This document shows, piece by piece, positions 13,581-26,999 of a stretch of 64,000 nt of DNA; position 1 is the stretch's first letter; each line of letters starts with the position of its first letter. The notes below the pieces were generated by a model. That model made no database searches and was not told the origin of the DNA. It saw only the letters and a program-made list of their open reading frames with translations. The translations under genes were made by a program, and so were the position numbers. Location: assembly GCA_024036415.1 (NCBI GenBank), contig JAMWET010001220.1, positions 248,001 through 312,000 on the forward strand, given 5' to 3'. This DNA is from Prochilodus magdalenae. Taxonomy: Eukaryota > Chordata > Actinopteri > Characiformes > Prochilodontidae.

Positions 13581-14353
13581 CACTCATCATCAAAAAGATA
13601 GCTACACCCAGAAGGAAGTGTCAGATTGCAGTGCTATTGGGAAGGAAGAGAAAGGTTACCAGGAACAATAACTGATAATAAATTTAGACTGATATGTGCA
13701 ATATATATTAAGCTATGCATACAGAAGCAGTGTCTCTCAATATGGGGTATGCTTGCTCACACAACATGCCAGACGTCTCAGTATGGAGTTGTAGAGGTTC
13801 CTAAAGGTGTCCTGTGATAATCCATCTCATGCAGCTTGAATATTCTCACACAGTTCCTGCAGAGTTTGCAGTAGGGGTGGAGGTGGAGTGGCAACAGGCC
13901 TTCTGAGCATGTGACTCATGACAACAAACTATCTATCTTGGCACTGACCACGGTTGTGTCCACCAAGACAACAGTGGGACTTGTCACTGAAGATGACCTG
14001 CCGGGATTCAGAGTCACTCCATGACAGTTTGACACAACACCATTGCACTCTTTGGCGATATTAATGTGGTGTTAAGGTCAATTGTCACAGTGGCCCGCAT
14101 ACATGTATTCCTGCTTTGTGCCGTCATCTCCCAATGGTGCTGGCACTAACACTCGTGGAAGGCATCACTGTCTGTAACCACGGCTGTTGGGCAAGTCAGA
14201 TACAGAAGTAAGACCCATTCATGTGCAGCGGAGCATGAAATTAGAATTCTTCGCATGTCTCACAATGTCAGACCTACCCACCAAGTTTCATTCCTGTTGG
14301 GTGATTCCTTCTGGATGCGACTATTTGTGCAACTACTCTTTTGACAATGAGTG
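13581..14353 (-). mobile_element. Internally deleted Tc1-like element, second family
   Basis: The element is 773 bp with TA on both sides (13579-13580 and 14354-14355). Its termini are inverted: 'cactcatcatcaaaaagata' on the left and 'tcttttgacaatgagtg' on the right, followed inward by 'cccagaaggaa' and its complement. The minus strand retains SDSESRQVIFSDKSHCCLGG, with the catalytic Asp block, and LQELCENIQAA plus RNLYNSILRR from the C-terminus. The N-terminal half is lost. A related 401-bp copy lies at 55078-55478. Confidence 0.82.
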
Positions 14354-14355
14354 TA

Positions 14356-15830
14356 TATGTTAACATGTCTGTTGGAAACTTCAAATTACCCAGTTTAATC
14401 TACAATGACCAAAATTATTAATTAGCTTCATGCTAACATACTACTAGGATCCTATAGATACATTTGTTCAGTAAAGTAAACTGTATGAATTATTAATGTG
14501 CCATAATGGCTTAGTGTACATGTATACAGGACATCTCTAAGTCTACCAAGTACGGCAACCAGCTGCCTGTGTGTTGAAGCAAAACTGAACCTTGACTTGC
14601 TCATGGTGAACCACAACATGACAAGCAAATCTCACCTTCTTCTTTAACCCATAATGAGAAAAGTGTGTTTGTTCACTGAATGTACTTTTTCAGAAATGCG
14701 GGATGTTGTGAAATATACCTTTTACATGTTTCTTAGAACTCTAGCTGTGAACAGTCCTCTTCTGCTCTGAACACCTTGCACCAATTAGCACCCACTACAG
14801 ATTGCTTTCTCAAACGATTTCACCAAGTATTTCCTAAGAACATTCTTAGTGTTGACACTGCTAGCAAGTTGACCCTCAACCTAAAAAGAAAGGGGACACA
14901 GATGTGAAAGAGACAATGGAGCGGTGTTGAGCAAACGGAAATGTGAAAGCACGTTACTCTATCGTGAAGGTTCACACAGAGATCGACTAGGATTGTTGAC
15001 TCATTTCAGCTATTGTTACAGGCTGATAGTGAAACTCATTCCAAGAACCCGTGTAAGCAGTGCTGCAGTTTCCATGTGTTAACCACAGCTAAGGTGTTTG
15101 AAGATGGGGGGGCTGAAGTGGGTTCACACCTTTCTGTGTTACACTTTTGTATGCGGTAGTGTGAAGTACTAGGAACTGGCTGTAGGGTTGAAATGCATGT
15201 TTTTCTAGGTCATGCAACAGAGATGTACAACTGTTAATGTGTTCTCTTCCCTTCCCGTATGGTGTAGTGTTAGAACGAGAAGATGATCGTGAGGGTGTAT
15301 AAGTGGACAAGGGAGCAAGAGACAGAGCGGGAGAGAGAGAGGGCAAGACTGAGACAGTCAGTGTCAGTGACCATGCAGTTCCCCGAATGGCTCTAGCAGG
15401 ATATAGATCTGTTATTCCAGCTCTTTCGGGAAAGGCTAGATACCAGCATGCGCATGACAGCCAGGTGCAATGTCATCCATCTGCTGGGCCTGTTATTGTT
15501 GAGCGAGGACAAACACTTATTCTCAGCAGTGCCTACAACAAAGCTCCATGCTCATGGTGAGCTGACCATAACCGCTCAAGACCAACAGTGACGCTTACAA
15601 TGCTAAAAACCTTTCATTACAACGAGGATAGGGATAAGTGTAGTACTCAAAATACTTTGTTTGGATTTTTGCTAGTTTGGATTTCAGATGTCAGGAAAAG
15701 CATGTTGTAAAAAAAAATGGTTCTAAAATCTGACTGGCTGAGCCAGATTGCATGGCAGAATACTGTAGGTAGTTGCAGGACTGTGCAAGAAAATACATAC
15801 AGGGGTATAGTAGTTAGCATACACACACAG
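14356..15830. other. Intergenic, nothing recognised
   Basis: Unique-looking sequence with a purine-rich run near 15309-15346. No supported gene or repeat. Confidence 0.4.
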
Positions 15831-15839
15831 TATAAATTG

Positions 15840-16010
15840 TGCTATAACTTTAGCACTTTTTTGTTGTTTTTTATGTTTTATTTTTTTCCCTGATATATGT
15901 TACTATTGCCTGTAACTGTAATTCTGCTTTAAAATGTAGAGACGTATGTTCCCTATAAAAAAAAGCCATATAATTTGACCAGGGCACCCAAACTTTTGCA
16001 CAATTGTACT
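15840..16010 (+). repeat. Possible MITE end
   Basis: The end 'gaccagggcacccaaactttt' followed by 'gcacaattgtac' resembles the 3' end of a widespread fish transposon family. No matching left terminus was found, so this is tentative. Confidence 0.35.
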
Positions 16011-19000
16011 TTACATTCTTTCATTCTCCAATCTTAAAACCTATTAGCTACAACTGCGTCCTCCCAATGCAAGTTGTTCATTCCCATTGGAAGCATTTAT
16101 ATGTACGTAATCCAGTCATAACCAGGCTTTTATAGTTATCTGATTAAGCAAGAGGTCACATAAACAGCATATTGATTTCTTAGATCAGATTAAGTCCCAG
16201 AAATCAGACTGTGAAATCTGATGCCTACCTAAAGGGGTAGATTCTAGCTCAGCGATTGTCTCAGTGCATGTTTACTCTTACTCTGATTTCTTTCATCTGT
16301 CTCAGGCTGGGCATGTGCTAAACAAAGACTGTGATACCAGAAATGAGCAACCTCAAAATGGCAACAAAACACTTTTGGAGTGATGATAACACCCACTACA
16401 TGCTTGAAATAAAGGATTGACATATTCTGCAGCTTCTATTTCCTACTGAAGTGACGCAATGTTTTTTAAAAAGATGCAAGTTGGCATGAGTTTTACATTG
16501 CACTTATGTCACATTTAGTCTGGGAGCTTACTGGCCCCTAGGAAAGCAGAAATCTAAGTATTGCCTTACCCATGTAGACAAATGTGCATGTAAATGCATT
16601 GAATACGTTTCTGCAGTTATCAGATTATTAAGTGCATGTAAATGCATTCAGTGACATGTTCCCCATTAAACACTAACATTCACACAAGCAGGTACCCAAG
16701 CACACCTCAGCTGACCTGCAAATGTTTCTCTCTATGCATCTATCATGACCAAAGGAAATATTTCTGAAACTAGACATAAGTTATTCTACTTGCATAAGGA
16801 AGAAAAAAACCAAATAAAGCTATGAGTAGGAGTTTAATAATACAAAGACACAGAGAACAAGCATGCAGGACCTGGTAGACCACCAAAAATATCCCTGCAG
16901 ATTTTTTGAGAAGTCTGTGTAATAAAAAGTATCTTTCATGATAACTAATGAACGCAGGGTTGGCAGTACGGTTTTGTTTTGATGATAAATAAATCAATTA
17001 TAGAGTGTCTGAATTTTGCACATTTATTCATTGGTATATTTATTCATTTGTTTTATAGAAGTGTCTTCATTTGGTGCTTTGAAGTGTATTTAAAATACTT
17101 ATTATTTATTACTTGTTATTTTGAAAATGCATAATTTTCATACCATTTTGGTACATATACCCAAAAAGTGATAAATGGATTGAAAAATGAATGGTTCAGA
17201 ACACTGGTAAAATTACAGCTGATTATGTTCATCGTGGACATCACCTTTACCAGCCACTTCACTCTAGTAGAATATTCTTCTGGTGACCTGCCTGCAGCTC
17301 CCCGTACTGTCTGATAATCTGCAGAGCTTACTATACCTCTTGGCAGGTCAATAAAAGAGTCTTCACTTAATGCACTTAATGTTTCCTCCTTCTTTGCCTA
17401 GACAGCACAGTGTCATCCTGTAATGCGCTGTATTTACATAATTGCTATTATATTTCATTTCTCCTCACACCTGCAGATCTGCATATGTAACAGGTATTTT
17501 TTTAAAACTACTTTTACTTTGATTCTTTATTATTTATATTATATATTATAGCTTGTCTGGCCTGTTCAGTATACTGTACATGTGCATGTTCACCAAGACA
17601 AAGTCCTTGATTCTGATTCATAAACTCTTAAGAAAATATAGGATATGGGCCCTTTAAAGAGATCTGTACCTAGCACAGTTCTATGCGGAGGCCTGACTGG
17701 CTTGAGCATCCTGCATGCTGGCAGAAGGCTGGGCTTTGTACGGTAAATCCGGCCTCAACACAGCTGTGGTTATTCAACTCGCTTGTAGAAAATGACTGCC
17801 TCATATATGAGAGCGGCTTCTCCTTCCCTACAAATTGCAGTTCAGCTGTGCAATATGTTAAGCGGGGCTACATTCATGCTAAATGTTAAATCTTTCCTCA
17901 GGCATGGATAAATAGATTATGCCCTTTATTGGGGCCTATATTTAACAATAGCCAAACTGTTAACATGGAAACTAACAGACCACCATGCAGGGGGCTGACC
18001 TTTTATAAGCTAATGAAATATTGATTTGGCACTGCTCGTCTTTAAAGCAGTTGATAAAACAGGTGGCTTGCACATTTTCAGTATAGGAGTTACCAGCATC
18101 TAGCCATAAAATTATATATAGCCTTCAGGTTGCTATTAGCAATAGCCCTGAGGATCACAACCATACTCATATACCAGCTGCTGCTACTAAAAAGGAGCTA
18201 TGACCTTTTCTGAGCACGTGAAAGGGTTTGGCACCTTCTGCTCTGTCGTGCGTATGCAGCTTATCTCTTAGCTCAGCTGGGTTCAGTGCTGAAACCTTGT
18301 CTGCACAGAGCGAATCCCATTCCCACAGTCCATTCATACGGATCACTGCTCAATGTGTTTTGTAACCACACACTGGCTATCTTTATCACTGCGGTGCATT
18401 ACCGTCTGTCCTGAAATACCATCCGCACACTCATGCTCAATGATGCGCCATTCGAGTGCAGCTATTAATGGCACGGCGTGGTCACTGAGCACTGAAACGC
18501 CACCACTGTTACTGCAGTAATAAAACTGTTCCCACTACAACGGTCTACACTAAAAAAAGTGCTCCAAGCTACAACCAATGAAGGCTTTAACTTACTGCAA
18601 GACCAGGCATATCTAGCATCTCAGGGTTCCCACAGAGAACAGTTGCTACCCTAGTTTCTAAAACTTGCTGTGACCAGCATCCATAATGGTGAAACAGATT
18701 TTTCTTGTTTTCTAAATTTTAGATGTGAACAAACTTAGTCAGGGTGGTTTGGTGTGCATTGCTGCCTTTTAGAGAATCTAACTGAATCAGAATTGTTCTC
18801 GGCAGTGGTGATGTGTGGGGTCATGTACATTTAATCCCTCTCAACACAGACTAAATGCCAGACGTGCCAGGAGGATTCAATGACGGCAGAGGAACAGGAC
18901 TTCTGGACTAGTGGTCAACAAGCCATGGCCATGACAGAAAATGGACAAACAGATTGGGTTCTCTTTGGCAAAGTTGTTAGACAAGCCTACACACTATCAC

Positions 19001-19029
19001 CACACATGTTCAACCCACAATCAATAAGC
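16011..19029. other. Intergenic; 17640-18080 is a candidate conserved non-coding element
   Basis: Most of this stretch is featureless. Positions 17640-18080 are repeat-free and rich in homeodomain-type and Onecut-type motifs ('taatgaaatattgatttg' at 18011-18028), as developmental enhancers are. That reading is inferred from appearance only. Confidence 0.35.
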
Positions 19030-19340
19030 ATTTTGTTAGGTACAACTACCTTGTATCTCCGTTCACTGAACATCTTATCAGCTTTACTTACCGCACAGGT
19101 GCACTTTGTAGTTCTACAATTACAGACTGTAGTCCATCTGTTTCTTTGCATGCTTTGTTAAACCCCTTTCTCCCTGCTCCTCAATGATTAGGACACCCAC
19201 AGGACCACCACAGAGCCAGTATTACTTGGATTACTGGATCATTCTCAACTCTGCAGTGTGCTGTGGTGGTACAATGGGATCAGTCAAGTACAATCTGCTC
19301 TGTGTTGGTCCTGTGGGGTTGCTAGCAATTTATAAAAAAG
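19030..19340 (+). mobile_element. Foldback MITE fragment
   Basis: Blocks 'tagttctacaattacagact', 'ctgtttctttgcatgcttt' and 'cccacaggaccaccacagag' are shared with the MITE at 49072-49392. The right half carries 'ctctgtgttggtcctgtgggg', an approximate inverse of the left block, as expected of a foldback element. Recognised from general knowledge of a fish MITE family. Confidence 0.6.
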
Positions 19341-19599
19341 AGGAAAGGGGTCTAATAAATGCAAAGGACAGATGGACTTCAGTCTTGTAGTCCATTGTAT
19401 TATTGTGGAAAAAGAAACAAAGGCACCTATGTGGTAAGTGTAACCAATACGCCAATAAGTGTGGAAACAAGGTAAGTGTACTTTATAATGTGGTCAGTCC
19501 GTTTATATGCAAAACACACAATGAGATGATCACGACTGGGGGAAATAACTGAAGATTGAAGACTGGTGGAAGAAACACCAATAGCCATTGAAATGCGGA

Positions 19600-20222
19600 T
19601 GATACAACAGTTATAGTGTAAAGATCCGGAAAACCTGAAGGCCAGAATGACAACATCAAACTTTCTATTGTTAATGCTGACTTTTGCCCACTGGGACCAT
19701 GCAGCACACTTACAGAGATGAATCAGTAGAAAAGACTTTTAAATGCAATAGTTTGTCTCTACAACCAAAGATCCAAACTGTATATGCAGCCCTCTTCTCT
19801 GCAGCCCTTAATGGATGTGAAAGATGGACGATAGAAAAAAAAAACAGGAAAAACTTTAAAAGCTTTGAACTTTGGTAGCAGTTACGATTTTTTTGGATGG
19901 CAAGCAGGAGATTTCTTGGATGACAAAGAAAATAAAAGAAAAAAACTCCTCGACCAAATCAAGCCCAGATAACCAAAAACAGGGCCTTTAATTTTGGACA
20001 TATTCTCAGAAGAACCAGTTCCTTGGAAAAGATCATCATGCTTGGAACAGTCAATAACAAAAGAGGAAGAGAACTAACTATAAGACGGATGAACACAATC
20101 AGAGGAATAATGCACAAGGGATTTAGAAGCCGGAAGACCCAAACAGATGACAGGATATTTTAGAGAAAGACTGTATGGTTGCCGGGAGTCTGAATCAACT
20201 TGACGGTACTTGATAATAAAAC
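19600..20222 (+). mobile_element. Non-LTR retrotransposon relic (ORF2 C-terminal part)
   Basis: Plus-strand frames give ALNGCERWTIEKK, FKSFELW, NFGHILRRTSSLEKIIMLG, a basic RGRELTIRRMN stretch and TVWLPGV. These match the order of motifs after the reverse transcriptase in many LINE ORF2 proteins (YGCESWTI, FELWCWRR, FGHLMRR, LEK). The exact clade cannot be assigned. Confidence 0.65.
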
Positions 20223-22780
20223 CTACCTCACAGACAGTAAATTCATAAAATGGTCAAATACGCTGCCCGCTTTTCCCCTAAAATGTTCTTTACCAGCGTC
20301 AACATCCTTTATAAAAACTCACTGTGATGTGTAGGCTGTACTGGCCATTTAGTTTGGTAAATACATGGTTATATTTGCGTTGGGGGGCAGTGTGACCCTG
20401 GTACCACACGCAACCACTCTAAATTACTTTGTTTATATTGTAACAAATTAACCATGCAAAACCTGAAATTGTTCTTTAAAGGGATGGTTTAGTGAAAAAC
20501 GTGCACCTTGCTTCAGATTTGATCAGGAAAGGTATGGGTTTTAGTGTTGTGTTGGAGCTACAAGGCAAACTTGGGTAGCAAGTAATGGAAGCTTATGTAT
20601 GTTATCACAGTGCAAACATGTCGCACAATCATATGAAGTGTTACGTAAGCACAAATAGACTTGGTCATGTGGTTTCTGAGACTGTATGACATACTGTTAT
20701 CTGTACACATGGACAAAAACCAAATCAAATGTTAAAACTAAGCCTACAGCGTGAAAGCTAACTTTCGTTAATGTGACAGGGTAAGTATGTACTGCGCAAA
20801 CTATACGAAACAGGAAGACATTTGTCAATGGGCTAACAATAAGCTTGCTGTCTCAGGGCACTGGAAATTTAGACATGCTGTTTGCACAATGTTAACTGAT
20901 GCATGCTTCTAGTGTTTAGCACCCGTTTGCTATATCAGCCTCATAGCTCGAGTGCAAAACTAAAGAAGCAAACATCGAAATCTAACCTCGCCTTGGCTCT
21001 CAACTACATTTGTGGGTTAAGTGAAATTTGTCTCCATTGGATTTTTTTCATCATCTTTAATAACTAAAAAACACAAGCGTGGAAATTGAGGACAGATTTC
21101 AAATGTTCTGATCCATCCTAATTGTATGCCTCCGAAGTTATTGACTCCTTTGATCGATGTCAGCATGGCTGACAGCTGCATGCGGGAAAAACTCATGTAT
21201 CATGACATTGAACTCAAAAAAAAAAATGTGTCAAATATTTTTATCCATTTTAGATGATGACAGACAGACTGTTGCTACAGATAATCCTCAGGCTACAGCT
21301 AGATCCATCTACAGCTAGCTATCATCAGTTCCCAGCCAGCAAAATCCAGTAGAACCAGATTTTCAGTGGGTTACCCGCTTTTTGCTGGAGGTTACTTTTG
21401 TGTCAGTTGATGTACAGCTTAAAGCAGACCAACCATGTGAGTTCATCTGGTTATTGCTTATTTTAGCCTAATACCACGTTTCCCAACACCCCTTGATCTT
21501 TTAGTGCTTTTCCTGCTTCCCCTCCCCCCATTTTACCTCAACAATGGGCTATTAATGAGCTGATTATTAGAATCAGGTGTGTTGGCAGCAGGCAAATCTT
21601 TAAAAAGCATAGGATAGCGACCTATTATATGTAGATTCTACAACATGTGCAGATACTAAACAGCTGTGTGAAACCAGAAAACATCATCAGGAAATAATAA
21701 TGCAATCGACATGTCACTGGAATGACATGTTTGGCATCAAACAATTATATGAAGTGCCTTGGCTTCACTGCACATTTGGTGAAGGGGAGGATTGATTAAC
21801 ACTGCCTAGTTTGTGTTTCTGCACAACAGGTTATAGGCATTCAAAATGATGTTTCGCTGCTTGCCATTACATGCCGAGGACTAAGCTGCTGTGTTAGGTC
21901 CTGCGGCTCTGCAGAGATGGAGTATTGACCCTGGCTGCTTGAGATGCTGGGAATGCGCTCATTTAGAAAACATGCAGCAATTTGTCTGGAGCAGAGAGCT
22001 CGAAACACAAACCTCACCGGTCTGAGGTAATGCCTGTGGCTCCTGGAGTGGATCAAATAACAAGGAGGCAAAGCCTGACACAGTTAGTTTGTAATAGCTG
22101 TAGATGCAGACGTGTATGCATGCACAGATCCATACAGCGACTATGGATGCTTTGTGAAAAACTAGAACTATCAGCCAGGTAGTCAGTGGTTTCATGGAGA
22201 GCTCATAGACACATGTTTACATATGGACAACTAATTATCAAAAATGCAAATTTGGCCCTCAATCTTTTACTTCATAGGAAAAGAGGATGGACAGATCATT
22301 GATATACTTTTCCTTTAGCTAAATATAGTCAGTCAACCAAGACGTTTTTGGTGCCTGATGGTAAAATCTTTAGCTTTGTGCTAAAGCTACAAGGCTAATG
22401 TACAAAAAAAGCAATGCCTGTCTTAATTCATTTTCAGTGAAACTAATGTTTCTCTGACCCTACAAGCAATTAATAAGCAAAGGCATGCTTAGAGCCCAAA
22501 CTCTGCTTCTTAAGTTTAGAACAGTAGATATTAAGCTAACATTGCTAACAAACACTAAATCTCATTAGTCACCCAAATAGCCCAAACTCTGTCTGTGAAC
22601 CCAAATAATAATACATCTTTTAACTAGCTCAAACCATACACAGGTCTTCATTAAGGCTGTGCAGACAGAAACCAATGTGTTTAGACTTAGGGACCACTTA
22701 GTTAAAACATGTGGCCATGAGGGGCAGAGATGTAGTCTCATTTATTGCTCTAAAATGCAGGGACTTGGTACTAGGACTAG
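20223..22780. other. Intergenic with one old dispersed repeat
   Basis: Positions 21475-21625 ('gtttcccaacacccc' ... 'attagaatcaggtgtgttgg') resemble a common fish dispersed repeat, also hinted at by 48690-48835. The rest shows nothing I can name. Confidence 0.4.
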
Positions 22781-22784
22781 TGTG

Positions 22785-22879
<95 letters not shown>

Positions 22880-22931
22880 TAACATAAAATTAATTATATA
22901 TTATATAAATTAACATAAATTCAATAATAAA

Positions 22932-22986
<55 letters not shown>

Positions 22987-23025
22987 TAACATAAATTTAT
23001 ATATATATATAAATTAACATAAATT
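22785..23025. repeat. Compound TA microsatellite
   Basis: Two long (TA)n arrays at about 22797-22875 and 22935-22982, plus a short third, are separated by repeated spacers of the form 'aaattaacataaatt'. The arrays and spacers together look like a higher-order repeat. Confidence 0.93.
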
Positions 23026-26000
23026 CAAACACTACAAAACATAGCTCCTATACCTAACTGATACGTACAGATCATTGAAACAGAAATTTGCTAAAGCACA
23101 AGCCTGCACACGATCAGTCCTGCTGCCCTATTTAGAAAGCTTTCTGGTGGACTTTTTTTTTTTACCATCAGCAGTGTAAATAATGTTACGATTTACAGCC
23201 CCACACAATCAATTGCTAGTTACCCACATGTTCCTAACAGCAGCTGGCCTGTGCCGAGTCCAAAATGATTACTTTATTATTCATCTCAGGCAAGATTTGG
23301 ATTTTGGCTCCCAGTTGTTTCCATTTTGGAAGTACATTTAGATGTTGATAAATGACCTCATGCTGTGGCCTCGCTTTTTATTCTACAATCCATCTGTATT
23401 ACCTAGACACGGAAAATGAACATTGACAATAACATCATGATTTCATCCCGTTCAGAGCCATGTTCAATTGTGTGGTTGAGTTCCTCAGCAATGGATTAAA
23501 TTTAAAAAAACATTGCACTCAGGCAATCAATCACTTTTTTGGAAGTGGCCAGCTGCAATGGTCTTGGGTATATGTGCACTTGCATGAAAGCAGGTTAAAG
23601 AAAGGCTTGAAGTAATAAATATCTTAAATTAAACTTTTTATGAGGCAATAATAACGAGAATGACATTTAGGTTTGTAATTCTAAAATTAAAGTTGCACAC
23701 TTGCAGGAAGCGAATGCGGGAATTTCAGCCTGAAACTTTAGTCTCAAAAACATATCATCATCGATGACCTCACGCTGAAACCTGTTTCATCAGTGTTTAA
23801 AGCTGAAATATAAAAAGCATGTCTACTTTTCCTCTCTTTGTAGAACGGTCCTCCCTCCACCTATTCTAGCCATCGTGGGCATCACTTAGCTGATGTAATA
23901 GAATTTGCAGTTATGGTATGGGTCCTTCCTATATCTTATGCAGTTCAGTGGTGTGCTCTGGTGAGGTGCTTGATGGTTTATGTGGTGGTAAAATCTGCCT
24001 CACCGCTCAGTAACAAAGTTCAGCAAATTTCAGCTTGAAGTATTCGAGTGTGATCATTGCACTGTGTTTATCCAATTGGGCAAGAATAGACAGATCTCTG
24101 TCACAAATGGCAAATTAAAAAAGAAACTTTCTCTGAATGTCTCTCTTCATTAGATCTATGGAGCTAATGCTAAGCCCATAGGCTACTTGCTAACCTCTGC
24201 TAGCTTGCTAGAAAGAACAGGGTAGTTTAGATGCAATAGATGCATACTGCTGAGTAAAAGTCTGTATTTCAGTTCCAGTATGAAAGTGCCCCAGGTATAC
24301 CCAATAAGGTCCCTTTGATTCCATTACAGAAATGGCATAGAAATGACCACCATTGGCAAGCAGAGAAATCTGGCACGATAAAATGTGGCAGAAATAAAGT
24401 GGAGGCAATCTCATTAAATAGTCCAATGATGTTACATTACTGGCTACTGGAAAAGGATGAGGTACCATTTTGGAGGAAGCACATGTTAGACTTGAGTCTA
24501 TTATTATGTGATGGAGGAGAGCTAGCAATCAGGGGGGAATTGCAAATAATAACTAAATTGGAAGAAAACTGGGAAGTAAATAAATAAATAAATACAACAA
24601 CTATTGAAGAAATGTAAGTTTAAGAGGCAACTTTCGAATTTACCTCAAGTTTACCTAAACATGTGTTTCGGTAGTGACAAATGTGGATGTTACACATTGA
24701 ACTTTGAAACATATTTACATTAAAATTTCTAACTGCCCACCATGTAGCAGTTTCACTTACACAACATCATTATAGTTTTGTGGACATGGGTGGCCGGTTC
24801 ATAGGTGATGTAATCCGAAGTCAAAAGATGTTAATACAATGACCAGAAGTAATGACAACTCAGACATAGATTGTGTGCTCTGCTCTGAATGAGGTTACGT
24901 CATACAGATTACAGGAAACTAAGAATTTTATCTCTTCTATTTTATGAAAGCTTTAACCTCTTACTTGAAATTTGTGACTGACACTGTAGGCCTATATACA
25001 GTAAATCAGGAAATCACCCTCTAAACCCTATTAATCATTAACAGAAATCATGTTGAGAAAATACATTGATGATGTTGGGTTGTAATCATCTCTTGTATGA
25101 GATAGCTGACCTATAATGGTTATTTTAGAACTCTTTTTTTTAACATGAAGATTAGGTTATCACCGTCTGCAATCAGATGGATTTTGCTGTCCTGCTTCAA
25201 AGAAAGAACATGACAAACGGAAAACTACATCCTGGCCTTCAGCATCATAGATGTGCTTTCAGATAAAAGGGAAACACTGTAATGACATTGCTTAGTAACC
25301 CTAGAAAACAATGGTTTGCAGGAAAGATGGGTGGAATGACCTCAGATGGCCCGGAGGACACGTATTAGACAGCTGGCCGAGCTACAGCTTTGATCAGTGT
25401 GACTTTTCTGCCTGTTAACCCATTCATGGTTCATTCATCAGAACCAGTGGACACATCAAAACCCTCCCGAGCCCTGGGTGTTTCGCAGCCAGTGAAAGCA
25501 GTCATTCATCATTGGCCTGGAAAACATTGTTTTTTTTCCCTTTGCTTGCCTCGCCTTCCTTTTCACTGGAATTCTCCCAGCGTGTCTCGCTTTGCCCTGG
25601 CAGCCCCATCACCCATGTCTCTCCCTGGAATTGCGACACTGCAGCAGGTGCTAATGTTTATGAGCTAATCTCAACTTCACTGCTTTCAGGGCGCATAAGA
25701 AGGAGATAGTGGCACAGTGAACAGACGTAATCTTTTATACTGCAGGCATTTAGCAGCTGTTAAACTGTTGAACTTTGGACTGAGAACTTAAATGTAAATT
25801 TTGTTTTGTGTATGAAAATGGTAAACCGAGGGTGGGAATCACTTTGTCGTGTATTGTAAAGCAGTTTGGTTTTAAATGTGCCATAAAACTAAAATTTAAT
25901 TGCTTATTAAAGGAGTTTTGCACATAGTTCTGTGAATTTCCTGAGCACATAAAACTACTAGAATCAGTGGGAATGCTCATAACACTCCGCAACTGCTGCC

Positions 26001-26385
26001 TAGCGCCAAAGCCTATAACAAAACGTGCACCTTTCTAAAACAACTGTTCGGAAGGGAGGAAAAAATGATAAGTATAGAAGTGGTTTGACTGGATTACAGT
26101 ATGTAATCCATATTGGAAAACCAGCTGACACATAAAAAATATGGCTAAACCTGTTAGCTGTCATGCTATCGCTGCTGTTGGAACAGCATTTCCGTTTTTG
26201 ACATTTTAAAAAATGCATGTTTCTCTTTACATAGTGTGTAAATTGGTGGTAAATGGTCCAAACAGACTTAGAAAAACATCTGGTTCCACTGACTTACATT
26301 AATAGTGAAGTGTGTTTTTCCTTCTCCTTTAAAACTAGCATTGTAGAGATTTCGTTCTGACCACATCAATACATTGTATTACGAT
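23026..26385. other. Intergenic; dispersed repeat copy 2 at 23842-23916
   Basis: Positions 23842-23916 match the repeat at 6021-6110. Positions 23230-23470 are repeat-free and look like possible conserved non-coding DNA. Elsewhere there are only shadow frames. Confidence 0.4.
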
Positions 26386-26495
26386 GCTGGTATGGTGTTC
26401 AACCAGCATGATCAAGCTGGATGACCAGGTAAACCAGCAACAGACCAGGTTAAACCAGCATGGAATATATGCTGGTCTATGCAGTTTTTTCTCCC
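26386..26495 (+). repeat. Short-period 'accagcatg' repeat
   Basis: 'gctggtatggtgttcaacca', 'gcatgatcaagctggatgac' and 'aggttaaaccagcatgg' form imperfect tandem and inverted units around CCAGC. This is a common fish repeat pattern. Confidence 0.65.
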
Positions 26496-26599
26496 ATGTA
26501 TGTGTAGCACACCAGGTAATGCTTTCAGTTTGTCCATCAACTTAACAATGAACTGGGAAGACTTTTATTTCTTAGGTTGTTTAGAATTGCAATGTACTT

Positions 26600-26890
26600 C
26601 TCATTGGAGTCCCTAGCAAGGGTCTTCAGAGACTACAGAACATTTGGAAGAACACTGCTAGGATCCTGATGAGAGCAAGGAAATTTGAACACATCACACA
26701 CAATTTCCACTCTCTTCACTGACTTCCCATATCCACCAGGATTCCCTCCTTACGTACCACCCTATTTATGGCAAAGCCCCTGGCTTACTGAACGGAGCTA
26801 CTCACCCAAATAACCATTCATGTCCCCTCAAATCGCCTCTACAGTTTACAAATGTCCATGTTTAAACTATGTAAACCAAAAATGTGCAGC
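26600..26890 (+). mobile_element. L2-like LINE fragment
   Basis: One frame reads LQRLQNIWKNTARILMRARK and FEHITHNFHSLH, then stop, then LPISTRIPSL. This is the conserved region after the reverse transcriptase of L2/Rex-like LINEs (LQN-AAR, HITP, LHWLP). Stops show it is dead. Confidence 0.72.
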
Positions 26891-26999
26891 AGCTCTAAGC
26901 GAATAGGTTTTGACCTTTGTGGCCTGAAGTTAATCCAGCAAGATTTGTGTACTATAGCAACATTCTACACATCTTATCTAAACTACTTCAAACTTACTC

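Noticed and set aside
22659..22877. Frame ending in a long Tyr-Ile repeat
   Set aside because: Simple translation of the (TA)n microsatellite. The same applies to the frames at 60955-61246.
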